A stretch of 64,000 bases of DNA, from the NCBI GenBank assembly GCA_024707225.1, contig JANQAE010000004.1, positions 434,001 through 498,000 on the forward strand. Reading direction: 5' to 3'. The stretch is from Dokdonella sp. GTDB taxonomy: Bacteria > Pseudomonadota > Gammaproteobacteria > Xanthomonadales > Rhodanobacteraceae. Below, one piece after another: positions 20,184 through 28,383 of this stretch. The notes beneath the pieces were generated by a model, which saw only the letters and a list, made by a program, of their open reading frames with translations, ran no database searches and was not told where the DNA came from. A program made the position numbers and the translations under genes. Position 1 is the first letter of the stretch; each line of letters begins with the position of its first letter.

Positions 20184-21158
20184 TCATCGAGGCGACGCCA
20201 CCGAGCCGACCGACAGCGCGATCTTTTCGATCGTTTCCTTCGGTGCGTTGCCGAGCGCGGTGATGCGCCAAGGATCGACGATGCGCGTATAGACGCTGAG
20301 CACGCCGCGCGACATCGCCACATCGGTTTCCGGCGAATCGCCGCTGCGCCGCTCGACGTAGACCGATACGCTGACCAGGCCGTCGGAGATCACCAGATGC
20401 TCGGCATCGGGACCGCCGTCGGCAGGCCGGCGGCGGCCGCTCAGCGTGAAGCCGGCCGGCAGCTCGCCGAGCTGCCAGCGTCCGCCGTCGCGCAGTAGCG
20501 GCTCCTCGGCCGGCGTCGTCGCCTGATCGATCGGCCGGCTCGGCAGCAGATCGGCCGCGCTCGGCGCGCCCAGCGTCAGGTTGACGAACATGAACTGCTC
20601 GAGCAGGCGCTGGTCGCTGCCGATCATCGCCGCGCGCAGCAGCGCATGGGAATCGCGCTCGATCCACAGCCGGTAGCCGTAACGATAGGCGTCGCGCGGC
20701 ACGATCTCGACGATGCGCGCCTCGTAGCCGGCGACGCGGTCGGTCCCGGCGAGCCGGGTCGAATAGGAAAGACGATAGCGCTCGTCGCCGGTATCGGGCA
20801 GCAGCGGCAGCAGCTGCTGGCGCGCCGACGGAAACACCGTCGGCACGCGCGTGCCCTGGATGCAGGTCACCGTGTTGCCGGCGCGGATGATCTCGTTGCG
20901 CGGACCGGACAGACTGACCAGCCGCTCGCGCTCGTTCTCGCCGCCCATATGGAACAGCCGCAGCGAATCGATGCGGCTGCCGTGCTGATAGATCAGCGCG
21001 CCGTGGTAGTCCAGATCGCGCATCGCCGCATTCATGCGGCTCAGCAGCTCGGGCGCTTCCACGTCCTGCGCCGACGCCAGCGTCGCGGCGATCGACCAGA
21101 CGATCAGACCGGCCGTCCAGGCCCGCCGCAGCCCGTCCCTGAACGTCATCGTCTGCAC
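20184..21158 (-). CDS. rseB: Sigma-E regulatory protein RseB (MucB)
   Basis: This 324-residue periplasmic protein has a signal peptide ending near ATLASA. The lipoprotein-receptor-like large domain contains LLSRMNAAMRDLDYHGALIYQHG and RYSYGYRLWIERD-like (here YRYGYRLWIERDSHALL). The C-terminal domain ends in VYTRIVDPWRITALGNAP. RseB binds the periplasmic part of RseA and shields it from DegS cleavage until mislocalised outer-membrane components titrate it away. It lies 31 bp after rseA in the same operon. Confidence 0.93.
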   Translation of the reverse strand: MQTMTFRDGLRRAWTAGLIVWSIAATLASAQDVEAPELLSRMNAAMRDLDYHGALIYQHGSRIDSLRLFHMGGENERERLVSLSGPRNEIIRAGNTVTCIQGTRVPTVFPSARQQLLPLLPDTGDERYRLSYSTRLAGTDRVAGYEARIVEIVPRDAYRYGYRLWIERDSHALLRAAMIGSDQRLLEQFMFVNLTLGAPSAADLLPSRPIDQATTPAEEPLLRDGGRWQLGELPAGFTLSGRRRPADGGPDAEHLVISDGLVSVSVYVERRSGDSPETDVAMSRGVLSVYTRIVDPWRITALGNAPKETIEKIALSVGSVASPR

Positions 21159-21189
21159 ACCGGAAGGCGCAACGGGTGCGGCGCCCGGA

Positions 21190-21849
21190 TCAGCGCTTGG
21201 GCGCGTCGGCCGGCGCCGACGACTGCGTCGGCGTCGACAGCAGCACGTACGGCACCACGGCCGACTGGCCGGCCGCGCCGACGGCCTGGTAGTGGCGGAT
21301 CAGATAGGACTGCAGACGCGGATCGAGCGCGGCAGCCGGCTGCGCCCAGTCGGTATCGCCGATCGTCGCCGAAGCCGGCTGGACCGGAACCACGAGCGGA
21401 CCCGGCAGGGCCCGCACCTCCTGCGGCAGCGTCGACACCGACGCCGGCGCCGCCGCGACCGGTGCGCCGCCACTGCGCGCCGCTGCGATGCGCGGCTGCG
21501 ACACCGGTGCGGTATCGGCGGTGTCGACGCCCGGCGGCGTCAGCACCAGGGCGGCGACCGCGACCGATGCGGCGACCGCACCGCCCGATGCCCAGCGCAC
21601 CCAGGTCGCGCCGCGCCGGGCCGGATGGACGTGCTCGGCCTCGATGCGCGCGAACAGGCCGGCCGCGAAATCGGGCCGCAGCGCGTGGACGTCCTGCCGG
21701 CGCAGCACCTGGCGGGCCACGTGATAACGGGCCCAGACGGTGCCGAGCTCGGCGTCGCGCTCCAGCCGCTTCAGCAGGAAACGGCTCTCGTCACGCCGAA
21801 GCTCGCCGTCCATCAGGGCGGAAAGGTGCTCGCGGTATTCGTGGCTCAT
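21190..21849 (-). CDS. rseA: Anti-sigma-E factor RseA (MucA)
   Basis: This 219-residue single-pass membrane protein has the cytoplasmic anti-sigma domain MSHEYREHLSALMDGELRRDE followed by LERDAELGTVWARYHVARQVLR. The membrane helix is at about residues 90-110 (WASGGAVAASVAVAALVL). The periplasmic tail is Ala/Pro-rich with a final KR. It sequesters RpoE at the membrane until regulated proteolysis. It starts 7 bp after rpoE, the normal arrangement. It is longer and less conserved in the tail than E. coli RseA (216), which is usual. Confidence 0.92.
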   Translation of the reverse strand: MSHEYREHLSALMDGELRRDESRFLLKRLERDAELGTVWARYHVARQVLRRQDVHALRPDFAAGLFARIEAEHVHPARRGATWVRWASGGAVAASVAVAALVLTPPGVDTADTAPVSQPRIAAARSGGAPVAAAPASVSTLPQEVRALPGPLVVPVQPASATIGDTDWAQPAAALDPRLQSYLIRHYQAVGAAGQSAVVPYVLLSTPTQSSAPADAPKR

Positions 21850-21856
21850 GGCTAGG

Positions 21857-22444
21857 TCAACCTTCCTCGTCCGACAGCAGCGGACGCAGTTTCTCGTCGA
21901 TGGCTTCGCGCGCCCGGAAAATGCGCGAACGCACGGTGCCGATCGGACAGTTCATCGATTCGGCGATCTCCTCGTAACTGAGTCCGTCGACCTCCCGCAG
22001 GGTGATCGCGGTCCGCAGTTCTTCCGGCAGGCTTTCGACCGTCTGGAACACGGTTCGTTCAATTTCCTGGCGCATCAGTTCGCGGTCGGGCGTGGCGGTC
22101 TCCTTGAGACGCAGCGCCCCCTCGAACTGAACGGCATCCTCGACCGCGACGTCATCGGTCGGTGGACGCCGGCCCTGCGACACCAGCCAGTTCTTCGCCG
22201 TATTGATCGCGATCTTGTACATCCAGGTATAGAACTGACTGTCGCCTCGAAACGCGCCGATCGCCCGGTACGCGCGCAGGAAGGCCTCCTGCGCGACGTC
22301 CTGGGCTTCGCTCCAGTCCGACACGTAGCGCGAAACGACGCCGACGATCTTGTGCTGGTACTTGCGCACCAGCAGATCGAACGCGCGCTTGTCTCCGTGC
22401 TGGACGCGCTGCACCAGCGCCTGATCCAACTCAGTTTCGCCCAT
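21857..22444 (-). CDS. rpoE: RNA polymerase sigma factor RpoE (AlgU family, envelope stress)
   Basis: This 195-residue ECF sigma factor has region 2 (LVRKYQHKIVGVVSRYVSDWSEAQDVAQEAFLRAYRA, positions about 24-65) and region 4 (SLPEELRTAITLREVDGLSYEEIAESMNCPIGTVRSRI). The extra linker residues are typical of RpoE/AlgU. A ribosome site gggaga precedes the ATG by about nine bases. A matching sigma-E promoter lies 58 bp upstream, implying positive autoregulation. Its own anti-sigma genes follow. Confidence 0.96.
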   Translation of the reverse strand: MGETELDQALVQRVQHGDKRAFDLLVRKYQHKIVGVVSRYVSDWSEAQDVAQEAFLRAYRAIGAFRGDSQFYTWMYKIAINTAKNWLVSQGRRPPTDDVAVEDAVQFEGALRLKETATPDRELMRQEIERTVFQTVESLPEELRTAITLREVDGLSYEEIAESMNCPIGTVRSRIFRAREAIDEKLRPLLSDEEG

Positions 22445-22501
22445 CCGGGCCCATCTCCCAAAGGGTCTGTCGATGATCGCCCGGGCGGGTCGAGCGGCAG
22501 A

Positions 22502-22529
22502 CTAGACCATCCATACTCGAATAAGTTTC
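22502..22529 (-). promoter_or_regulatory. Sigma-E-type autoregulatory promoter for rpoE
   Basis: On the minus strand GAAACTT (22523-22529), a 16-bp spacer and TCTAG (22502-22506) match the ECF sigma-E pattern, with one departure in each element. The transcript would start near 22495, about 50 nt before the rpoE ATG. Autoregulated rpoE promoters of this type are known in enterobacteria, pseudomonads and xanthomonads. The 16-bp spacer is identical to that of the mucD promoter site. Confidence 0.72.
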
Positions 22530-22577
22530 ATCGGCCGGCAGACGCCGGCCGCGCCGGATAGTGTCGCATTTGCCGGC

Positions 22578-25190
22578 TCAGGACGCGCCGGAGGGCTCGC
22601 CGATGCGCCGGAACACCCGCTCGCGCTCGAGCAGCATCGCCTCGAACGCCGGTGCCGGCACCGGCCGGCAGAACAGATACCCCTGCAGTACGTCGCAGCC
22701 GTGCGCACGCAGGAAATCGACGTGGCGCTCGACCTCGACGCCCTCGGCGACCAGGGTGCGACCGAGGCTGTGCGCCATGTCGATCGTCGCGCGCACGATC
22801 GCCTCGTCATCCGGATCGACGCCGATGTTGCGGACGAAGGCCTGATCGATCTTGATGCTGTCGGCCGGGAAGCGCTTGATGTAGTCCAGCGACGACTGGC
22901 CGGTGCCGAAATCGTCGATCGAGGTGCGGCAGCCGATCTCGCGCAGCGCCTGCAAGGTGTCGAGCAGGTTCGGGATCGCCTTGAGGCTGATGCTCTCGGT
23001 CACCTCCAGGTCCAGCGAGCGCGGATCCAGGCCGGTCTCGGCGAGGATCGCGGCGACCCGCTCGACGAGGTCGGCCTGGCGCAGCTGCAGCGCGGACAGG
23101 TTGACGCTGACGCGCAGCGGCAGGTCGAAGCGGGCCTGCCAGCGCCGCGCGTCGGCACAGGCCGCGCGCAGCACCCACTGTCCGAGCGAGACGATCAGGC
23201 CGGTCTGCTCGGCCAGCGGGATGAAGAACCCGGGACTGATCATGCCGAGTTCCGGATTCTCCCAGCGGATCAGCGCCTCCATGCCGACGATGTCCTCGGT
23301 TTGCCCGTCGATCTGCGGCTGGTAGTAGACGCGCAGTTCCCCGTTGCGCTCGGCCCTGCGCAGCTTCTGCTCGAGCGCCAGACGCTGGCGCTGCGACTCC
23401 TCGGGCACCAGTACGTAGGCCTGGTAATTGCTGTGCCCCATGCTCTTGGCCGCCTGCATCGCCTCCTCGGCATGCAGCAGCAGCCGGTCGGCGGCGATCG
23501 CGTCGTCGGGATGGAAGCTGAGGCCGATCGTCGTGCGGATACGGTGCCCGTGGCCGCCCTCGGCCGGCACCGGTGCGTCCATCGCCCTGACGATCTTCTC
23601 GGCGATGCGCAATGCGTCCTCGCGCTTGACGATGTGGCGCAGGATCACGACGAACTCGCAGCCGGAGTAGCGCGCCACGGTGTCGTAGGCGCGCACGCAG
23701 GCGCGCAGCCGCTGCGCGGCGATCGGCAGCACGCGATCGTTCGACACCGGCGTCGCGACGGCGCCGCCGGCCGGGAACGGGTCGAGCTCGACGAACAGCA
23801 GCGCGAAACTCTCGCCGGTGCGATGGGCCTGCTTGAGCGTCGAATCGAGCCGGTCGCTGAACAGCAGGCGGTTCGGCAGCCCGGTCAAGGCGTCGCGCAG
23901 TCCGCGCGCGCGTCCCTGTTCGCGCACCTGGCGGATCTCCAGATCCAGTCCGATGCGCGTCGCGACGATCTGCAGGCTGTCGCGGATCAATGCGTCGATC
24001 TCCAGCGGCAGCGCGCGCGCCATTACCCACGCCCCGACGATGCCGCCGCGCTCGTCGCGCAGCGGGAAGCCGACCAGGCATTCGTAGCGGCGCGCGCGCA
24101 GCAGGCTGTCGGCCGGCACGACGCGCCAGGCCTCGGCGCCTTCGAGCAGGTCGTCGCCTTCGACCAGCAGACGCAGCAGCGGCTCGCGGTCGCTGCTCTC
24201 GATCAGCCCGAACGGCAATGCGCGATCGTCCGCGGCGATGACGCGCGTGAACTCGGCGCTCTCCGGACACAGCATCGCGACGACGCCCCAGTCGCATTCG
24301 AGCCAGTCCATCGCATGACGCAGGATCTGCTGGACCGCCAGGTCGCCGCCGGCGGTGCGATGGATCGCGCTCAACGTCGACATCGCGAGTCGGTATCGCC
24401 CCAGATCGCCCGGATCCCTGAACGTGTAGACGTGGACCGGACGACCGGCGCTGAGCGCCAGATGGACGTCGGCATCGATCGGATGGCGGCTGCCGTCGGC
24501 GTGCTGGCGGTAGCCGGCGAAACGGGCACGGCCTTCACCGGCCAGACGATTCAGCGACTCCAGGCGCGACTCGACCGAAGGAAAGCCGTCGAAGGCCTCC
24601 ACGCGCGAGCCGACGACCTGGACGCGGGCATGTCCGGACCGCAACAGGAACGCCGGATTGGCGTCGACGATGCGTCCGCTCTCGGCGTCGACGATCAGCA
24701 GCTCCTCGTGGCTGTCGTCGAACGCGAACCGGTAACGCTCGCCGGCGGCAGGTCGCGCCGGCGACGCCTGCGCGACCTGCCGCTCCAGCACGGCGGCGAT
24801 GCGCGCGAGCGCCTCCTCGGGCACGACCGGCGAGACGATCCAGTCGCCGACCGCAGCGCCGGACAGGTAGCCGCGTCCGCTCGCCGACGCCAGCGCATCG
24901 GCCCTGATCAGCGCGAGGATCGCCGGCGGATCGAGCGGCGACGCCTGACGCAGTTCGGCGCAGAACATCGCGGCGACGCGGTCGTCTCCGGACAGCGCCA
25001 GCAGTACCAGATTCAGATGCGCGATCTGGCCGAGCACCAGCCGTGCCTGGGCCACGTCGGCCACCGCATAGATCGCATCGAACTCCAGATCGTCCAGTAC
25101 CGCGCACAGCCGGTCGCGATCGTCCGGGTCGCCGGACACGATCAGCACGGCGCCGCGCTGCCGCTCGACCGCTTGCTCGCTCGTCGCCAT
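22578..25190 (-). CDS. Multidomain c-di-GMP phosphodiesterase: pseudo-receiver, PAS, GAF, degenerate GGDEF, EAL
   Basis: This 870-residue protein has, in order, a receiver-like domain (about 12-135), PAS (about 155-260), GAF (about 270-420), GGDEF-like (about 430-595) and EAL (about 605-860). The receiver lacks the phospho-Asp: Ala65 replaces it in LVLLALSGDD. The GGDEF motif is YSGCEF at 508-513, so cyclase activity is unlikely. The EAL domain keeps EAL (638-640), DDFGTG (759-764) and EGVE (816-819), so c-di-GMP hydrolysis is likely. No membrane segment is seen, so it is a cytoplasmic sensor. It lies 4 bp after a small uncharacterised gene. Confidence 0.92.
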   Translation of the reverse strand: MATSEQAVERQRGAVLIVSGDPDDRDRLCAVLDDLEFDAIYAVADVAQARLVLGQIAHLNLVLLALSGDDRVAAMFCAELRQASPLDPPAILALIRADALASASGRGYLSGAAVGDWIVSPVVPEEALARIAAVLERQVAQASPARPAAGERYRFAFDDSHEELLIVDAESGRIVDANPAFLLRSGHARVQVVGSRVEAFDGFPSVESRLESLNRLAGEGRARFAGYRQHADGSRHPIDADVHLALSAGRPVHVYTFRDPGDLGRYRLAMSTLSAIHRTAGGDLAVQQILRHAMDWLECDWGVVAMLCPESAEFTRVIAADDRALPFGLIESSDREPLLRLLVEGDDLLEGAEAWRVVPADSLLRARRYECLVGFPLRDERGGIVGAWVMARALPLEIDALIRDSLQIVATRIGLDLEIRQVREQGRARGLRDALTGLPNRLLFSDRLDSTLKQAHRTGESFALLFVELDPFPAGGAVATPVSNDRVLPIAAQRLRACVRAYDTVARYSGCEFVVILRHIVKREDALRIAEKIVRAMDAPVPAEGGHGHRIRTTIGLSFHPDDAIAADRLLLHAEEAMQAAKSMGHSNYQAYVLVPEESQRQRLALEQKLRRAERNGELRVYYQPQIDGQTEDIVGMEALIRWENPELGMISPGFFIPLAEQTGLIVSLGQWVLRAACADARRWQARFDLPLRVSVNLSALQLRQADLVERVAAILAETGLDPRSLDLEVTESISLKAIPNLLDTLQALREIGCRTSIDDFGTGQSSLDYIKRFPADSIKIDQAFVRNIGVDPDDEAIVRATIDMAHSLGRTLVAEGVEVERHVDFLRAHGCDVLQGYLFCRPVPAPAFEAMLLERERVFRRIGEPSGAS

Positions 25191-25194
25191 TGCG

Positions 25195-25674
25195 TCAGCT
25201 CATCCAGCGGCCGTCGCGCAGGCGCGGACGCTGCCGCGTACGCCAGACTTCCGGCAGCGGATCGAACAAGGCGCGCAGATCGTCGGGGCCTTCGTATGGA
25301 CCGCCGACCAGCACCAGCTTGCGCGCATGGCCGCCGCGCAGCCGGGCGATGCGGCGCAGCAGCACCGGTGCCGGCGGCCTGAGCTGGCCGGAGAATCCGC
25401 GGAACAGATAGACGCCGAAATGCATGCTCTGCAGGATGTAGCGCAGCGCGTCGACCAGGCGCTGCGTACCGGCCACCCACACGTCCGGTTCGCGCAGGGA
25501 GCGGATGCCGCGCACCGGGTCCCACAGGTAGATCGAGCGGCCCGAGCGCAGCGCGAGCTGGCGGAACTGGGCCACGGCTTCGTCGGGATCGTCCGTCTCG
25601 AGCGCGACCAGATTGCCGGACGCGGCGAGAATCGCGTCGAACAGCAACGGCGTCACCAACGGATCGGCTGTCAT
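25195..25674 (-). CDS. Uncharacterised 159-residue protein, resembles the N-terminal domain of Ycf46-type AAA proteins
   Basis: I do not recognise this as a named family. The pattern resembles the sensor-like N-terminal region of Ycf46-type AAA ATPases: ETDDPDEAVAQFRQLALRSG, SIYLWDPVRGIRSL, YILQSMHFGVYLFRGF, and VLLRRIARLRGGHARKLVLVGG. No Walker motifs follow. It ends 4 bp before the c-di-GMP phosphodiesterase start, so the two are almost certainly co-transcribed and perhaps partners. The similarity is pattern reading from memory and needs a profile search. Confidence 0.72.
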   Translation of the reverse strand: MTADPLVTPLLFDAILAASGNLVALETDDPDEAVAQFRQLALRSGRSIYLWDPVRGIRSLREPDVWVAGTQRLVDALRYILQSMHFGVYLFRGFSGQLRPPAPVLLRRIARLRGGHARKLVLVGGPYEGPDDLRALFDPLPEVWRTRQRPRLRDGRWMS

Positions 25675-25768
25675 GGCGTCGATACGAACTAGCGCCTCCC
25701 CCGGGGCCCAGCGCGGCCGGGACGCGCATCCCCGTCGTCCACGGCGGGAACGGCAACAGGTCGTGCGT

Positions 25769-25798
25769 TTGACCCGGTCGGCAGCTTGCCCGGATTAT
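25769..25798 (+). promoter_or_regulatory. Candidate sigma-70 promoter before the fatty-acid oxidation gene
   Basis: TTGACC (25769-25774), an 18-bp spacer and GATTAT (25793-25798) match the housekeeping pattern at five and four of six positions. The predicted start near 25806 leaves about 25 nt before the ATG at 25831. The site lies in the short divergent gap between this gene and the minus-strand c-di-GMP pair. Confidence 0.4.
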
Positions 25799-25830
25799 AG
25801 CCCTCATTCCTTGCCTTGCAGGTAGCCGCC

Positions 25831-27878
25831 ATGTTCGAGGGCCTTCGTTTCCAGCACTGGCAGATCGATCTGGACGCCGACGGCATCGCCACCGTGACGC
25901 TGGACCGTGCCGAAAGCACGGTCAACGCGCTGAGCCGCGCCGTGCTTGAGGAGTTCGACCGGCTGATCGAGCGCCTGTCGTTCGAGCCGCCGCGCGGCGT
26001 CGTGATCCGCTCGGGCAAACCGGGCTTCGTCGTCGGCGCCGATCTCAAGGAGTTCGCCGGCTATGAGAAGACCGGCACCGTCCTCGACCGGATCCGCGAG
26101 GGGCAAGCCGTGTTCGAGCGCCTGGCGCGCCTGCGCTGCCCGACCGCGGTCGCGATCCACGGCCATTGCATGGGCGGCGGTACCGAGCTTGCGCTGGCCT
26201 GCGACTACCGCATCGCCAGCGACGATCCGTCGACGCGGATCGGCCTGCCCGAGGTCAAGCTCGGCATCTTTCCGGGCTGGGGCGGCTCGGCGCGCCTGCC
26301 GCGCCTGATCGGCGCGCCCGAAGCGCTGGCGTTCATGCTGACCGGCCGCTCGGCCTCGGCGAAACAGGCCCAGGCGATCGGCCTGGTCGATGCGGTGACG
26401 ACGGCCGACCGCTTGACCGAGACGGCCAAGGACTGGCTGCGCCGGCGTCCGTCGCGGCCGATCAGCCAGCGCGCGCTGGCCTGGGCCACCAATCTGTGGC
26501 CGGTCCGCCAGGTGCTCGCGCCGATCCTGCGCAAGCGCACCGCGGCCAAGGCGCGGCCGGAGCACTATCCGGCGCCGTTCGCGCTGATCGAGACCTGGCG
26601 GCGCGGCGGCCCCGGCATCCGCCAGCGCCTCGAGCTGGAAGCGCGCGCGGTCGCCAAGCTCGCGCAGACGCCGACCTGCCGCCAGCTGATCCGCGTGTTC
26701 TTCCTGCAGGAACGGCTGAAGGCGCAAGCTGCCGGCGTGCAGGCCGGCATCGAGCGCATCCACGTCGTCGGCGCCGGTGTGATGGGCGGCGACATCGCGG
26801 CCTGGGCCGCACTGCGCGGCTTCGAGGTCAGCCTGCAGGACCGCAGCGACGAGCAGGTCGGTCCGGCCATCGAGCGCGGACGCGCGCTGTTCGCGAAGAA
26901 GCTCAAGTCGCCCGATCGCATCGAGGCGGCCTCGGCACGGCTGCGCGCCGACGTCGGCGGCAGCGGCGTGGCGGCGGCCGATCTGGTGATCGAGGCGATC
27001 TTCGAGAACCTGGACGCCAAGCAGGCGCTGTATCGCGAGCTCGAGCCGCGCATGAAGCCCGATGCCCTGCTCGCCAGCAACACCTCGAGCATTCCGCTCG
27101 ACGAGCTGCGCACCGCGGTGGCTGCACCGGGCCGCTTCCTCGGCCTGCATTACTTCAATCCGGTCGCGCTGATGCCGCTGGTGGAGATCGTGCGCCACGA
27201 CGCGCTCGACGCCGCCGCGATCGGCCGCGCCGCGCGGCGCTCTGCAAGCGGCTCGACAAGGTGCCGATCGTCGTCGCCGGCACACCGGGCTTCCTCGTCA
27301 ACCGGGTGCTGATGCCGTATCTGCTCGAGGCGATCCGGATCCTGCGCGAAGGCGTGCCGGGACCGGTGATCGACAAGGCCGCCAAGCGCTTCGGCATGCC
27401 GATGGGGCCGATCGAGCTGGCCGATACCGTCGGGCTCGACGTCTGCGCGTCGGTCGGCAAGGAGCTCGCGCCGTTTCTGGGCCTGGAGCTGCCGGATGGC
27501 ATCGAATCCCTGCTCGAGGCCGGGCACCGCGGCAAGAAGAGCGGGCAAGGCTTCTACGTCTGGGAGAACGGCCGTCCGGTCAAGCCCGAGGTCGATCCGC
27601 GCTACGCGGCGCCGGCCGACCTCGAAGACCGGCTGATCCTGCCGATGCTCAACGAGGCCGTCGCCTGCCTGCATGATCGCGTCGTCGAGGATGCCGATCT
27701 GCTCGATGCCGGCGTGATCTTCGGCACCGGCTTCGCACCGTTCCGCGGCGGTCCGATCCAGTACGTCCGCGATACCGGAACCGACGTGCTGCAGGCCCGG
27801 CTGGCCGCACTGGCTGCACGACACGGCTCGCGATTCGCCGCACGCCCGGGCTGGGATCTGATCGCGCCGCTGCGCTGA
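25831..27878 (+). CDS. Bifunctional enoyl-CoA hydratase / 3-hydroxyacyl-CoA dehydrogenase (FadB/FadJ-like, frameshifted)
   Basis: The N-terminal crotonase domain (about 1-190) shows GFVVGADLKEF and the oxyanion region HCMGGGTELALACDYRIAS. A Rossmann NAD domain starts near residue 310 with VVGAGVMGGDIAAWAALRG. It contains DLVIEAIFENLDAKQALY and ASNTSSIPLDELRTAV. The frame breaks by minus one at about 27231-27237. The second frame continues ALCKRLDKVPIVVAGTPGFLVNR with two C-terminal dehydrogenase domains (VIDKAAKRFGMPMGPIELAD). Restored length is about 682 residues, typical of FadJ/FadB alpha subunits. No thiolase follows, so it may pair with one elsewhere. It acts in beta-oxidation. Confidence 0.9.
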
Positions 27879-28383
27879 GTGCGGCGACGGCACTTTCCCG
27901 GCCGCACGAAGGTCGGCCGCACGCGCGACATCGCCTTGCAGCGCCCCGGCGATGCCGGTCGGGCCGGTCGACCTCGACGCGTTGCGCGCAGGCCGGTCGA
28001 GCCGAGCGCTTGCCGCCTGGCGGATGCCGCATCGCTGACGACACGCGCCATGTCGGCGCGGGTCGATCCTGACGCCGGATCGAGACGCCGCACAATCCCG
28101 ACAGGCTAACGCCGTGCACGCATGCGGTTGTGCCGACTGATGCACAAATGGGACCTGTAAACAGTTACAGGTTTTTACTTCGCTCCAAGCCGCGTACCTC
28201 TATGCCGCGCATCGTGGCGGACGTGGCCCTGATTTCTGACGACCGGCCCGCCGCGACGCGTCCTGTGGTGATACCGCAGGCCAGTACGCCGGCGTACGGC
28301 AGAACGGGACTGCCCGGCCTCTGCCCGTGCCGCTCTTCGGCATGCGCGACTGCGTTCATGCCTCACGTCAGAGGACTCAAAAT
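27879..28383 (+). other. 505-bp intergenic region; only a terminator recognised
   Basis: This gap between the fatty-acid gene and the Ig-like protein gene holds no open frame with coding character. It contains a locally AT-richer stretch with an intrinsic terminator at 28153-28176. The 3' end holds the ribosome site agagga just before the ATG at 28384. I looked for a c-di-GMP riboswitch core and did not find one. Confidence 0.6.
28153..28176 (+). terminator. Intrinsic terminator
   Basis: An 8-bp perfect stem (acctgtaa 28153-28160 with ttacaggt 28165-28172) closes a 4-nt loop acag and runs into TTTTT (28172-28176). It lies 275 bp after the fatty-acid oxidation gene, in the right direction to end that transcript. 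The stem is AT-richer than most terminators in this genome. Confidence 0.68.

Noticed and set aside
22701-25382. 893-residue plus-strand frame over the EAL protein
   Set aside because: It is a shadow of a confident multidomain gene and has no motif of its own.
28180-28383. Possible c-di-GMP riboswitch before the Ig-like gene
   Set aside because: The conserved core (GCAAAC, GAAA tetraloop and receptor) is not present.
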